This document shows positions 10,500 to 20,872 of a stretch of DNA of 30,240 nucleotides, one piece after another. The position numbers and the translations under genes were made by a program. Positions within the stretch are counted from its first letter, which is position 1, and each line of letters opens with the position of its first letter. The DNA lies in the NCBI GenBank assembly GCA_015499985.1, contig JAAAUF010000396.1:5495-35734 (forward strand), in the 5' to 3' direction. The DNA comes from Haplosporangium gracile. Its lineage: Eukaryota > Mortierellomycota > Mortierellomycetes > Mortierellales > Mortierellaceae. The notes below the pieces were generated by a model. The model made no database searches. It was not told the origin of the DNA and saw only the letters and a program-made list of their open reading frames with translations.

Positions 10500-10575
10500 A
10501 TTATGTCACTGCCCCCTTTGGCATATTTATCCCCCTTCCCTTTTCCCGTTGCATTTGATAAAGTGCCTTTCCTTT

Positions 10576-10603
10576 CCCTTTTCCCTTTTCCCTTTTCCCT
10601 TTT
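10576..10603. repeat. CCCTTTT 7-bp tandem repeat, 4 units
   Basis: Four exact copies of CCCTTTT lie in the RNR2 3' untranslated region about 75 bp past the stop codon. Similar imperfect C/T blocks flank it. Confidence 0.9.
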
Positions 10604-10727
10604 GCATATGTATATAGATTCACCCCTCCTCCTCCCCCCCCCCATTTCCTTTTTCTTCCCCTTTTGCTGGCTCCTAATGTAGTGTAGCGACCCTTTTTTC
10701 ATTTTGCACAAAAAACTCACACTCATA

Positions 10728-10733
10728 AATAAA
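10728..10733 (+). terminator. RNR2: Candidate polyadenylation signal of RNR2
   Basis: An AATAAA hexamer lies about 230 bp after the RNR2 stop codon in the 504-bp convergent gap between RNR2 and the lectin gene. It is the canonical hexamer, though fungal signals are loose. Confidence 0.45.
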
Positions 10734-11003
10734 ATAACAAATACTATCAGTCTCAAAGAAAAATATACGAATAATGAAATCTAATGTTTACTACTCCCCT
10801 ACCGCTCCCAGACTTGTAAATGCAATGATGAGTCCAAATGGTACATGAGCATACAATCTCTCTCTTCTTCAATTCCTCCTCCTCCTCCTCCTCCTGCTAC
10901 TCCCTTCAACAAACTTTTCAATGCAACGATAGCTTCTTTGTGCTTATGTATACTTGTGTGTGTATGTATGTGTGTTGACAATGCTTTTAACTCTCACTCG
11001 CGC

Positions 11004-13078
11004 TTAGAAGCGCTTCATGTCGTTGCGCTTAGTGGCAGCCTTGTAAGCGAAAACAACAACGGCAATAAAGACACCGCTGCCAACAACATACTTGACAACC
11101 GTGCCGAATCCAGATGCCGACTTGGGGGGAGGTGTGTTGTTAACCCTCTGTTAGATTACACAAATAAATAAGAAGAAAAAGAAAAAAAAAATAAGGTGTA
11201 AGTATCATGCTCAACAATGTGTTCAAAAAGAAAGGAAACACACAAAAAAAAAACATCCAACAACAAATGACAAAGAACAAGAAGAAAAAGAAGCGCAACT
11301 TACGTGGACGACATAGTCCTCGGACTTGGGGATGATGTTGGTGGTGACGCTGATGATGTCGTGGTTGTCGTGGACCTCGCCGGTGTGTGATGTAAAACCG
11401 AGGTAGTAGGTCGAAGGCAAGACAAGATCGTGCAATGTGAAGCAGGAAGTCCACTCGTCCCATGCGTTCGTCTGAAGCTCCATCTGATTATTTCAATTTG
11501 TTTTTTTATGTAACGGGCAGACATAGAGAGACAAGAAAGACGTGGAAAGAATGGGTTAGAGATGTGATTTTGATCAACAACGCGAAGCATTACAAAGGAA
11601 AGTAACAACTGATCGAATATGATAATGGTTAATGAAGTGGTAATCAAGACTTACGTGGAGGCGCTTGGAACCAGAGTTGTAGGTGATACGGCCGCGGGTA
11701 GGGACCAACTTTCTTCTAAAGTCAGCCTCGCATCCTCCCAATTTGTTGGCAAGACCATCGTTGTCGTTGTCGTAGCTCGTCTTGCCGTCTCCCAACATCG
11801 CCATTACATATGGGAACGAGTGCTACCAAATCAAACAAGAAAGCATAAGTTAGACGCCGTTCAACATTGTCGTTATGTCCCAAGACAAAACAATGACATC
11901 AACAACATGAAACAAACGAAGGGAAAGAGTATCTTACCGAGTGGCGACCGTTGGCGTAGGTATCGAAAATGATACCCAAACCCTCGAAGCGATCCCGGTT
12001 TCCAAAGACAGGTCCCGGCTCGGCACGCTCCTTGGTGAACCAGACGGCGAAACCGTCTCCAACAATGCCATCGCCCTTGCCATCCACCTCGAACTGGAAG
12101 TCGACCTGGAAGTTGGCGGCCATCAATGGCTATTTTTTTGTTTTCAGATCAACAATTGGGGAGAGGCGTGTGAATTTCCAGTGCGAGAGAAGTTCAACAT
12201 GAGTTGGGGGTTTTTTTTGTGTCCCGTGTATGCACGCACCACACACGGCAAGGTGTGTGGGGATCAATTGCCTAAGTACGCAATGATTGGGTTGGGAGTG
12301 TAACAAAAAAAAACAACGAGAACAAGAAAAAAACAAAAAAACGCCTATCTTACAAGTCTGCTCCAGAGCCATCCGCTCTGCGAAGGAATATCCTGGGTTA
12401 AACGGATGTGTCTATTGGTGTTGACAATAGTATCGCCGCCGAAATCGAACCAACGGTTCTGAAGATCATTGTCTATATCGTACCATCAAAACAGAGAGAA
12501 CCAAAAAAAGCGATAACGGTCAGCGTCTCTGCATGCTTCGTTGTAGCAACAAAAGAGAAGGTAGCCATTGTGGGTTGACTTTTGAATTCTGAATAATAAT
12601 ACGGGTGAGGGGATGTCGTGAAAATGAAACAACCGTTGCAGTCTGTCTTTCGCACTCCTCCTAAGTTGTGATCCTGTTGCTGATCCCCTGGACTTCCTCT
12701 TGATGTCGAACTCACTCTCCATCTCATCACCCCTGTTCCTCTTACCCCACCTCCCCACCTCCTCTTCCTCCTCCTTAAAGTCCTCCCGCTCCCGATTCCT
12801 AAACGCCCATCCCTTTTCCTAGGTGATCCATTGTTTCGATTAATCAAACTTGCCCGTTCCTGTTCCTGTTCATCCTTGCCGTACACAAGGTCGAATCACG
12901 ACACCCGGATAGCAAACGACAACGACGAACCCTACTTACCGATATAGGGCATGTAGATAGAGTGAGTACGAAGGGGCTGCATCACCTCATCGTCATCCTT
13001 GGCAGCCTGAGAAAGACCAACGGACGCAAAGAGGGCGACGATGGCGCCCAGAGCAAAGCTTTTCTTCAAGAAGACCAT
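11004..13078 (-). CDS. L-type lectin cargo receptor (VIP36/ERGIC-53-like)
   Basis: Six exons on the minus strand (13078-12940, 12472-12354, 12129-11938, 11822-11655, 11483-11304, 11147-11004) give 313 residues with every junction in frame. A signal peptide (about 1-25) precedes a legume-type lectin domain. Recognisable segments are WFDFGGDTIVNTNRHIRLT, GDGFAVWFTKE, GLGIIFDTYANG (the Ca2+ and mannose-binding region, Asp142 and Asn146), SYDNDNDG, and DNHDIISVT near the end of the fold. Cys181 and Cys220 match the conserved family disulfide. A short Pro-rich stalk (RVNNTPPPKSASG), one membrane helix (about 282-303) and a tail ending KRNDMKRF follow. Such proteins select glycoproteins in ER-Golgi traffic. 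With no coiled coil, the architecture is nearer VIP36 than ERGIC-53 or Emp47. The basic plus aromatic C-terminus resembles ER-exit or recycling signals. Confidence 0.92.
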
Positions 13079-13800
13079 TGTGTGTGTGTGACGCGAGATG
13101 AGGTGAGAGTAGGTGGGTATGAGCCGGATAAGTGAAGTGGAGTTGTTTCCTTGTGAGTGCGAAGTTCGTGTCGCTTTTCTTTGAAAAATAGAAAATAGTC
13201 TCGTGAGGACGAGTAGGAAAGGTCGTAGGAAGAAAGGAAAGAAAGGACAAAAGTGAATGCAAAGAAGAAGAAAAAAAAAAAAAAAGGACAAAAGATGATG
13301 AAGGTTCAAACGAACAAAGACAGTTACAAAAGTGGTGATAAAAATAATGGCACTATTTGATTGGCTGCCGTCTAGTGATATGAATTTGCATGAGTTTCGA
13401 ACAACCATGGGCGCGGCCTCATTTTGGCTGAGGTTCAAACGTAATTTTTTTTTCTACTGGTTTTTTTAATATTTCACAAAAGAAAGAGAAAAGAAAAAGA
13501 AAAAAAGGGAGAATCTAAAGCCCAAGGTATGTGGGCTGTGGTTTGTTTGTTCGTTGATGTTCGTAAAAAGAATGAATAAGAAAAAAGATAGGTGTTCATA
13601 TATTGAAAGTAGACCGATGCACAAGATATCTGTCGGTAACCTTCTTTTGGAGATTTTTTTTTTTTTCGTTACAATGTTGAAAGGTTCGTTACTCGTATGT
13701 TTTGTCGTTAGGTCTAAGGTTGACCAGGAGCACTTGCCATTCACCTTCGTCAGTGACAAGAAAAGGAATGAAAGGGTATTACTCTGCACTGGAGGCTGTT
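13079..13800. other. Upstream region of the lectin gene and 3' flank of epsin
   Basis: The 5' leader of the lectin gene is pyrimidine-rich in the sense direction. A T-rich tract on that strand lies near 13263-13285. The remainder up to the epsin stop codon is A/T-rich with homopolymers. No further gene is seen. Confidence 0.55.
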
Positions 13801-16800
13801 TTAGAACAAAGTGTTGTTGCTGTAGGCGCCGTTCGAGTTTCCATTGACGCCACCAAAGCCTGTTGGGTTAGATGCAACAAATCCGCTTGCTCCCTGGAAG
13901 GGATTGTTGTTGTTCTGGTTGCCGGCCATTCCACCAATGTTGGAGCGTTGGAAAGGGTTCGATGCACCGGTGATCTGGCCACCCAACGCGACAGGGGCGC
14001 TTGTTGTGTGATGACTATCATTGTTAGACAACAAAGTGAAGTTAATATATGAAAACAGCTCACCACTGACAGACCATAGCATAACTCCACTCCATAATGT
14101 TGTACCTTGGGAGACGAAGCTGTCCAGTGTTGCCAAATGTATCCATGCCATCCTCGCGGTTAGAAAGAGCAAAGGCCAAATGGGCGTATTTCTCGTCATG
14201 AGCATTAGGAGCCTTCATGGCGGGGATCTATATGACAGAAGAGGCAGATCGATTTGTCAATTGAGCAGTTCAACTTGTTGTTGAAAGAGCGCTCGCTCCA
14301 GCGAGGCTTGAAATTACGAAACCCCCTTTTGACTTACAGCAGGAACTGGGGGAACAACAGGGGCAGGAGCAGCAGACGCTGCTGGGTTCATCACATTCTG
14401 GAGGAAAGCAAGCTCGCCCAAAGAGTTGCTGTTGTTATTGTTGTTGCTGTTGCTTCCGAACCCGTTGTTGTTACCGAATCCATTGTTGTTGTTACCGAAC
14501 CCGTTGTTGGTTCCTCCAAAACCATTGTTGTTGCCATTGATGCCAGTCTTGAACGAATCGGGAAAAGGCTGATTGGTAGCGGCCTTATGGATGTTGTTGG
14601 CACTGAAAGGGTTGTTGGATCCAATAGAGGGCGCGCCAGTCATCTGAGGCATGAGCTGCTGCTGGTAAGGGTTGTTCATCTGGTTCATAAAGGCCTGCTG
14701 CTGTTGCTGCAAAAGCTGCTGCTGCTGGAACTGTTGCTGCATCATCATCTGCTGCTGCATTTGCTGCTCCTGAAGTTGCTGCTGCTGGAACTGAAGATAG
14801 GGGTTGTTGAGCCCGGTAGGCTGCGACTGAAGGAAGTTGTCGTTGAAGTTGATATTGTTGTTGTTGTTGAATCCATTGTTGTTGTTATCAAAGCCCGTCT
14901 GACCTTGACCGCCAAAATCGTTGCCGAAAAAGTCTGTGTTGTTGTTATTGTTGTTGTTGTTGTTCTCCTGCTGCTTCTTGGCACTATGTGATAAAAAAAA
15001 TGCAATTGAAATATGGTTAGCATGCGAACAAAGACACAAGTCGAAATCAGATAGTCATTCAGGCACATTCGCGGTTAAGAACCCATACTTGGCATCGGCT
15101 TCCCAGTCCTCGGTCATGGAAAACTCGTTGTACTGTTCAACCTTCTTGGCTCTGTCCTGTTCCTCCTTCTTGCTAAGTGCCAGAGCCTTCTTGAGATCGT
15201 CATCATCACTATCAACGCAATCGCAAAATGCATAAAAATAGTTAGCCTCATACAGTACACGACGAGAAAAAAAAGCGACAGATGCCCGTGCAATACCTGT
15301 TGTCGCTTTGGGATTCACGGGCCATGCGTCTGCTCTCCTCCAATGCTCTTTGGAGGTCACGATCGTCATCGCCGGCACCTGGGCGCTCATAAGTAGGAGT
15401 AGTAGCGTTGTAGTTGTGTCGACCCTCACCAGGAGCACGTCCACTCATACGGTCGTGCATGGCTGATCTGGTTCTTCTCTCCTCCTTGAGTCGCGCCTCG
15501 TCCGTGAGCAATGCCGTGATATCCTTGGCCTTTTGACGAACTAGTCCCATGGAAATATATACATTTGAAACGCGTTAGCACCAAGACCAGACTATGGTTG
15601 TTACACGCACTAGTTCAGTACGCAGCTAAAGGAGGTGACTCAATAATTACCGTTGGATCCTTGATCCTTGCCATCTTCGTCGATAAACTGAAACTCCTTG
15701 AGGGTCTTGACGATATAGAGGTTGTCACGCGCGTATCTGACAACGTTCTCCGATCCTATATGAACGATTGCATGATAATTAATTAATCCGAAATGTACAT
15801 TGTTGCGTGCAGGACAAGGAAGGAGCAGCAGCCCAAAGGTTGAATCCCATAACCCATAAAAATAGAAAATGGTTTTCCCCCCTCCCCCCCCCTTTGTTAA
15901 TTATTGTATCCAGTGCTTGTTTGTCGCACAAACCCGTGCGATAAAGGGACGTAAGACCACCGTCTCCTTTCCTATGAAACAACGTCATAGAACGTACCGA
16001 CATGCAGCAAATAATCCAGAACGGTCAATGCCTATGTTGTTATTATACATTATGATGAAAGAGTAGAAAACATGTCAGTGAAAAATAATACACCGAGAAG
16101 CGGGAAAACTCTTTTGCTTATGGGGTTTTTTCACTTTTGACAGCTGCACCGTTTTTTTTTGTTTTTTTTTGTGCTCTCGCGGAGGTGTTGTGTTTTGTCC
16201 CTCAAGAGCAAAAGAGGTCAAGACCAACGAGCAAAGAAAACAAAACAAGAGGCTCAACTGTGCGCTGAGGACATGCACACAGCGTGTGTTTTGGTCATCT
16301 AAGAATATATTGGAATGGTGGGGCGTACCTTGAAGACATGGCGCCAGTTCTTGCCCTTGTCATTCATGCGTTTGTCGAGGATCTCCATGATCTCCAAAAA
16401 GGCCTGCCTATGAGTATGATGTGTAGTGTAGAGGAATGGTGTGATTCAGTCAGAGTCCCATCCTTCCTGTAGTTCCCTCTTGTTGTCTGCTGCTTATAGT
16501 GATGAATGCTTGCTTACTGGTTGAAGGTGGCGTGGGCGAGTTCGTTCATCTGCGAACCACTGGGGCCCCATGGGTCGTTGGAGGTGGCTGTACGGACCTT
16601 TCCTTGGATGTCTGTGTAGCCCTTGGAGAAGTTTTTACTAGTGGTTGTCGATGCATGAATAGTATATATGCGGTTGATAAAGTGTGATAAAAGGAGGGCT
16701 GATTAGGATTGCTGCTGATAATTGGTATGTAATACAATACAGTTTGAGAGGGTGAGTTGGGTGTAAGTGGAGGAAACATACAGCGAGCGAATGGTGCTCT

Positions 16801-16834
16801 TGGCAGCGTAGATTGGTGCTCCTGAACTAGACAT
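13801..16834 (-). CDS. ENT1: Epsin: ENTH domain, two UIMs, NPF-bearing Asn/Gln-rich tail
   Basis: Ten exons (16834-16782, 16637-16518, 16407-16329, 16031-15998, 15755-15651, 15540-15297, 15208-15089, 14983-14338, 14227-14106, 13999-13801) join in frame to 573 residues. The ENTH domain (about 9-140) shows KVRTATSNDPWGPSG, FLEIMEILDKRMND, ALTVLDYLLHVGSENVV and VRQKAKDITALL. It binds PtdIns(4,5)P2 and bends membrane. Two ubiquitin-interacting motifs follow: DDDRDLQRALEESRR (188-202) and DDDDLKKALALSKKEEQ (213-229). The long tail is Asn/Gln-rich and carries several NPF tripeptides for EH-domain proteins. This is the Ent1/Ent2 layout, an adaptor for ubiquitinated cargo at clathrin-coated pits. The symbol is by class; a paralogue call (ENT1 or ENT2) is not possible. 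The Asn/Gln-rich tail looks prion-like in composition. Exon 4 is only 34 nt. Confidence 0.93.
15998..16031 (-). other. ENT1: 34-nt micro-exon of the epsin gene
   Basis: This exon encodes ALTVLDYLLHV plus the first base of a Gly codon, part of a core ENTH helix. It is bounded by an ACATAG acceptor and a GTACGT donor. Without it the ENTH helix is missing and the frame shifts, so it must be included in a functional message. Confidence 0.88.
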
Positions 16835-17122
16835 GGCGTATAGTTGTTGCTGTTGTTGTTAGGTGTTGTTAGTTGTTGTTATTGTTGTTCGTAGGTGTTG
16901 TTTGTTGTACGAAAAGGTGAAGAAAGAAGAAGGGTGTTCTCGGACTGGGTCGTTGGCAAAAAATGAAAAAAGGGGGGTATAAAAACGTGTTGGGTTGATG
17001 AAAAAAGGGAGAGAATGGGAGAAAGAGAGAGAGACTAATCAATAACCAAAGAGCGAGTGAAACGCTGACTGATGGAATAGAGGAAGGGAGGAGAGGGGAG
17101 TGAAGAAAAGGAAGAGAGAGAT

Positions 17123-17174
17123 GGGAGAGTGTGGGAGAGTGTGGGAGAGTGTGGGAGAGTGTGGGAGAGTGTGG
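17123..17174. repeat. GTGGGAGAGT 10-bp minisatellite, about 5 units
   Basis: Five consecutive near-identical copies of GTGGGAGAGT, then a degenerate copy (GTGGGGAGAG). It lies about 290 bp upstream of the epsin start codon. The translated frames across it merely repeat the unit and are not evidence of a gene. Confidence 0.95.
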
Positions 17175-17619
17175 GGAGAGTAGGGGAGAAAAGAATGAAA
17201 GGAAGTGTGAAAAGAGAGAACCAGAGAGAGAGAGAAGAGAGAAGGGAGGGAGAGAGAAGGGAGGGAGAGACACAAAAGGATCCTATGGCAGAAGCATCTG
17301 GACACCATTCGAGATTCGTCACGTGTGGAACAACTTACTAACTGATCGTGCCTGGATTCTGTCCAGAAATAATGTGGATTCGGTTTCATACAGGACACCG
17401 ATGACTGGATCAGCGTCGATAATTTGGTGCTGGTCGCCCTACTGCTCCACTTTCTCTTTTTTTTTATTTTTGGATGTAGCGATGGTCATTCTATTACTCT
17501 TCCCTCGTTCAATACATCCATGCTTATTCATACCGGTTGATCATTTCCTGCCCAGTTGTTCCTTCTCCGTGAGCTTTAGTGCCAATGGCTCTATCTCATT
17601 TTTCTAGTAGCAGACGAGG

Positions 17620-17672
17620 GTTAGTCAATTGACCAAAAGTCAATTGAACAATTGAACACTGAACAATCGACC
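17620..17672. repeat. Cluster of CAATTG palindromes
   Basis: The segment holds the 10-bp palindrome GTCAATTGAC (17624-17633), then GTCAATTGAA, ACAATTGAAC and ACAATCGACC in close succession, each followed by an A-rich spacer. The same perfect 10-mer occurs once more, upstream of RNR2 (8857-8866). A protein-binding role is only a guess. Confidence 0.6.
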
Positions 17673-20600
17673 AAAAAAATCCCCGCAGCTCATTTTCGTA
17701 TGTGGCTCAGTCATTTTTCGTTGGTGACTGTTTTCTAATTTTGAATTGTCGCCCTGGAAGTAAATGAGTAAAGGGATGTCGAGGGTGATGAAGACGAGGA
17801 AAGGGACGACGAACCAGAGTAAGGAGTAATGGAGTCAGAGTAGAAAGGAAGGGATACAAAAGAAAGTAACCGTTTTGATGAGATGAGCGCTAAAAAATCA
17901 AAACAATATAAAAAGGGGATGGCTGCAGCAGGGATCGATCCATTTCAAGCCTAATTTGAACTTTGTATGTCAAAGACAAGGCGCACGAGATGTCCCTTTC
18001 ACCTTTGACATGGGGTATGTGGCAGTAGGAATGACAAACTAGTCATCTTCTTCAATGATGCCAGCTTCTTCTTCTGTGTGAAATGTGTTGTATGGGTCTA
18101 GGGTAATATCGATCTATTCGTTCAACATACCCTGTTCTCCTACTCTAACATTCTAATAATCCCCTTTCCCCTGCTTCCTTTCAACGCGCCATAGTTTCTT
18201 CCTTGAACACCCTCCTGGCCTGCTGAGCAATGAAAAAGCAGTCCCTTCACAGAGTCCATCTTCGTTTCTCGCCCATCCATCCGCTCCTCCTCCTTCACTC
18301 TTTCCTCCTTCCTCCTACTTCTCCTCATCCACGTTTGCATCCTTCCTCCTGTTTCTCCGCCTGATTTCCTTCTTCTTACCACCCCTTTGCATCCGTACTC
18401 TCCCCTTCTCCCTTCCAGACATGAACCCTGCCCTCTGTACCCTCTCCGAGTCCCATCCCTCTGCAACAACCATACCTCCGCCACTTTAAGCAACTTCTTC
18501 CTGTAACCCTTCTTTGGCTACACCTACTTTCTGGCCTCTTTCACCTTTTATTGACTCTCTTATTCGACGCTCTCTTATCACCTTTCACTTCGCCCTACTC
18601 TTCTTTTCGACACTGGCAGTACAGTATTAATCCTCTCTTCCTCTTGAGGGGAGGCCCGCCAAAGAAAAAAAAAGAAAAAAAACCATTCAAAAAAAAATAC
18701 TTCGACGCTCCCAGCCAACCATCCACCCAACCCCAACCAAACCTCAAATAAACCTCTCGCCGCCGCCACCACCACCTTTATTCAAACCAACATACCGAAA
18801 CTTTTCTTTTCTTCTGCACAACAAAGAACAAAGATTTTCTCCGTTCAACGAGTAAGCGCTTCTTCGTTCATACTTTTTTTTATCTTCATGCTGTATCACC
18901 TAGCTGACAAAACTGTGGTAACGACAACAACAAAAACGGGTGAGGCGAGGCACCAAGAGTAAGGTGCACTCTTTGGTCTATTTCTGTGGGGATAGACGAG
19001 TGGGGTTTTTTTACTTTATGTTCTGTTGACAGTAAAGAGAAAGAAGAACAAGCAGGCAAAGAGTTGGACTAGACGAGATCAAAAGTACGTTCAGATTTGA
19101 AAAGACGCGGCTAACATAAAAGAAAGAGGTGTACAGTACACAGAGAGTGGTTGTGGGTGTACCCTTGTGCAAGAAAGTGTAAAGAGGAGGGGTGGGTGGG
19201 TGGGTGGGTGTGTGGGATAGGGGATGATGGAGGCATTCATTCATTCAATCAACCAGTCAGTCGTTTATTCTTTCCTCTTTGTCTTGCTCTGGAGATATGC
19301 GAACAAATAAGCAAGCATGTCGCCTACATCTCTCGTGCTCTCAACTCGGCTTTTTTTTCTTTTTTCGACCCTTCATTCATCCCATACAACCACCTCCTCC
19401 TTCGCTTCCATCCTTCTCCTCTCTCTTCCTTTCTCTCTCTCTCTCTCTCTCTCGTTCCCGTTTAAGTCTCTGTTTGATCATTATTTCATTATTATTATAC
19501 TCCCCTACTGGTCACTCGTGCGTTTTATAAAGACAAAAAAAAATGTGCTCTTGTTGATGAGCGATCCCAGTGCTCTCTTCATATCCCTGGCTCATTTTTT
19601 GGATGGCACACACAGAATGAGCAAGTGAGAAAGAAAAGTGTGGTCTGTGTAGGGATATATGTGGAGCAAACACTTTCTTATTTTTGAGAGAGTGGTAATG
19701 ATTGAGGGGTTATTGTGCATGATCCATTTCGACGATAGACTCCTGCTGATGCCACGGCGGCGTGGGCGGGACAGACTTTGGGCTTGAGCTTGCTGATTAT
19801 TATATGTGTTGCCTGCTGTTCCTTGTTCGTCCATGTGTGTGTTCGTTACATTTCTCAACATAAAAAAAAAAGGTTTATTATCCGTTTTCATCCCACTCTC
19901 CTTTTGTTTGCTCTGTCCCTTTTTTTTTGTTATTCATCCATCATCATCCATCATAATCATAATCAACATCACTGCATCCAAAGTGTATGTATACGCCAGG
20001 GTAGGCCGCAGCACCACCGGGCGTCTTCATTGATTGCCTACTACAAGACAAGAGACAAGGAAGGAGAAAAGAAATGGACCAAGCACCCACTGTAATTATA
20101 CTAGATACAGAAAGAGAAAACAGGAAGAAGGGACATGCATGTCTGCGATGGATACACTACGGCTGTTGCAAGTGGAGGTATTTTCTGTCCGTCTTGGAAA
20201 TAGGAAGAAGAAACAGCATGCACAACAACAAAAATGAAAGGGCTGTCTGCAAGAATGTATATATGTGCTTTATTTGTGGCATGGTACGTTGCTCATGCCA
20301 TACTTTGAGTTGAGCTGAGTTTTCCATGCGACTTGGACCTGTATGATTGCTTAAAGGTGATTGGCTATTGCCCTGATAGAGACTATATCCGCTCCTGTCC
20401 CAACATTATATCTCTCTTCTCTACCACCACCACACACGCACACACACACAAAAGCTACAAACCCTTTCTTGGGCGATGTATGAAGTGAAGCAACGTAACC
20501 ACCCTTGCCTCACCGCTATGCTCCACTCCACGCACAAATTGACTGGTCATCACCCCCCCCCCACTCCCATATCCACCCATTAACCTCTTATGATGAGAAC

Positions 20601-20872
20601 CGCGTCTTTCATTTGCTAATATGGTTAATACCCTCTTGCTAACCGACTAACCCTTTTGCTTTCATTTTCTTTTCTTTTATCTCTTTGTCGTTATTTTGTG
20701 TCCATGCTCTAGCCTAATATCCACATAATCGTTCATCCTCTACCTCTAGCTCTGTCTATCCTCTTTATCTCTCTTACTTCTTGCCTCGGCGCTTTCCTCT
20801 TACCCTCTAATTCAAGCACCTTTTTCGCACTTTTCCTTACCAAAACTACTTCAACAAGAATATAATATCAAA

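Larger units (their letters stand above)
16835..20872. other. Gene-free stretch of 4 kb between epsin and the kinase
   Basis: I find no convincing gene on either strand. Next to epsin is its leader, CAA-rich in the sense direction (about 16840-16892). Beyond it lie a 10-bp minisatellite, purine-rich then pyrimidine-rich tracts, a cluster of CAATTG palindromes (17620-17672), long C/T-rich blocks (18280-18480 and 19370-19460), a CT repeat (19433-19452) and a GGGT repeat (19192-19210). Open frames are short and low complexity. The last 250 bases are pyrimidine-rich and probably form the kinase promoter and leader. Confidence 0.55.

Noticed and set aside
14254..14991. 245-codon plus-strand frame rich in Leu and Val
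   Set aside because: It is antisense to the Asn/Gln-rich epsin exon. GTT and TTG runs are complements of AAC and CAA.
17039..17398. Frames with a repeating Pro/Thr/Leu/Ser/His pattern
   Set aside because: They arise only from translating the 10-bp minisatellite and purine tracts.
18140..18493. 117-codon minus-strand Arg/Gly/Glu-rich frame
   Set aside because: The plus strand is C/T-rich here, so long purine-coded frames are expected by chance. No domain is seen.
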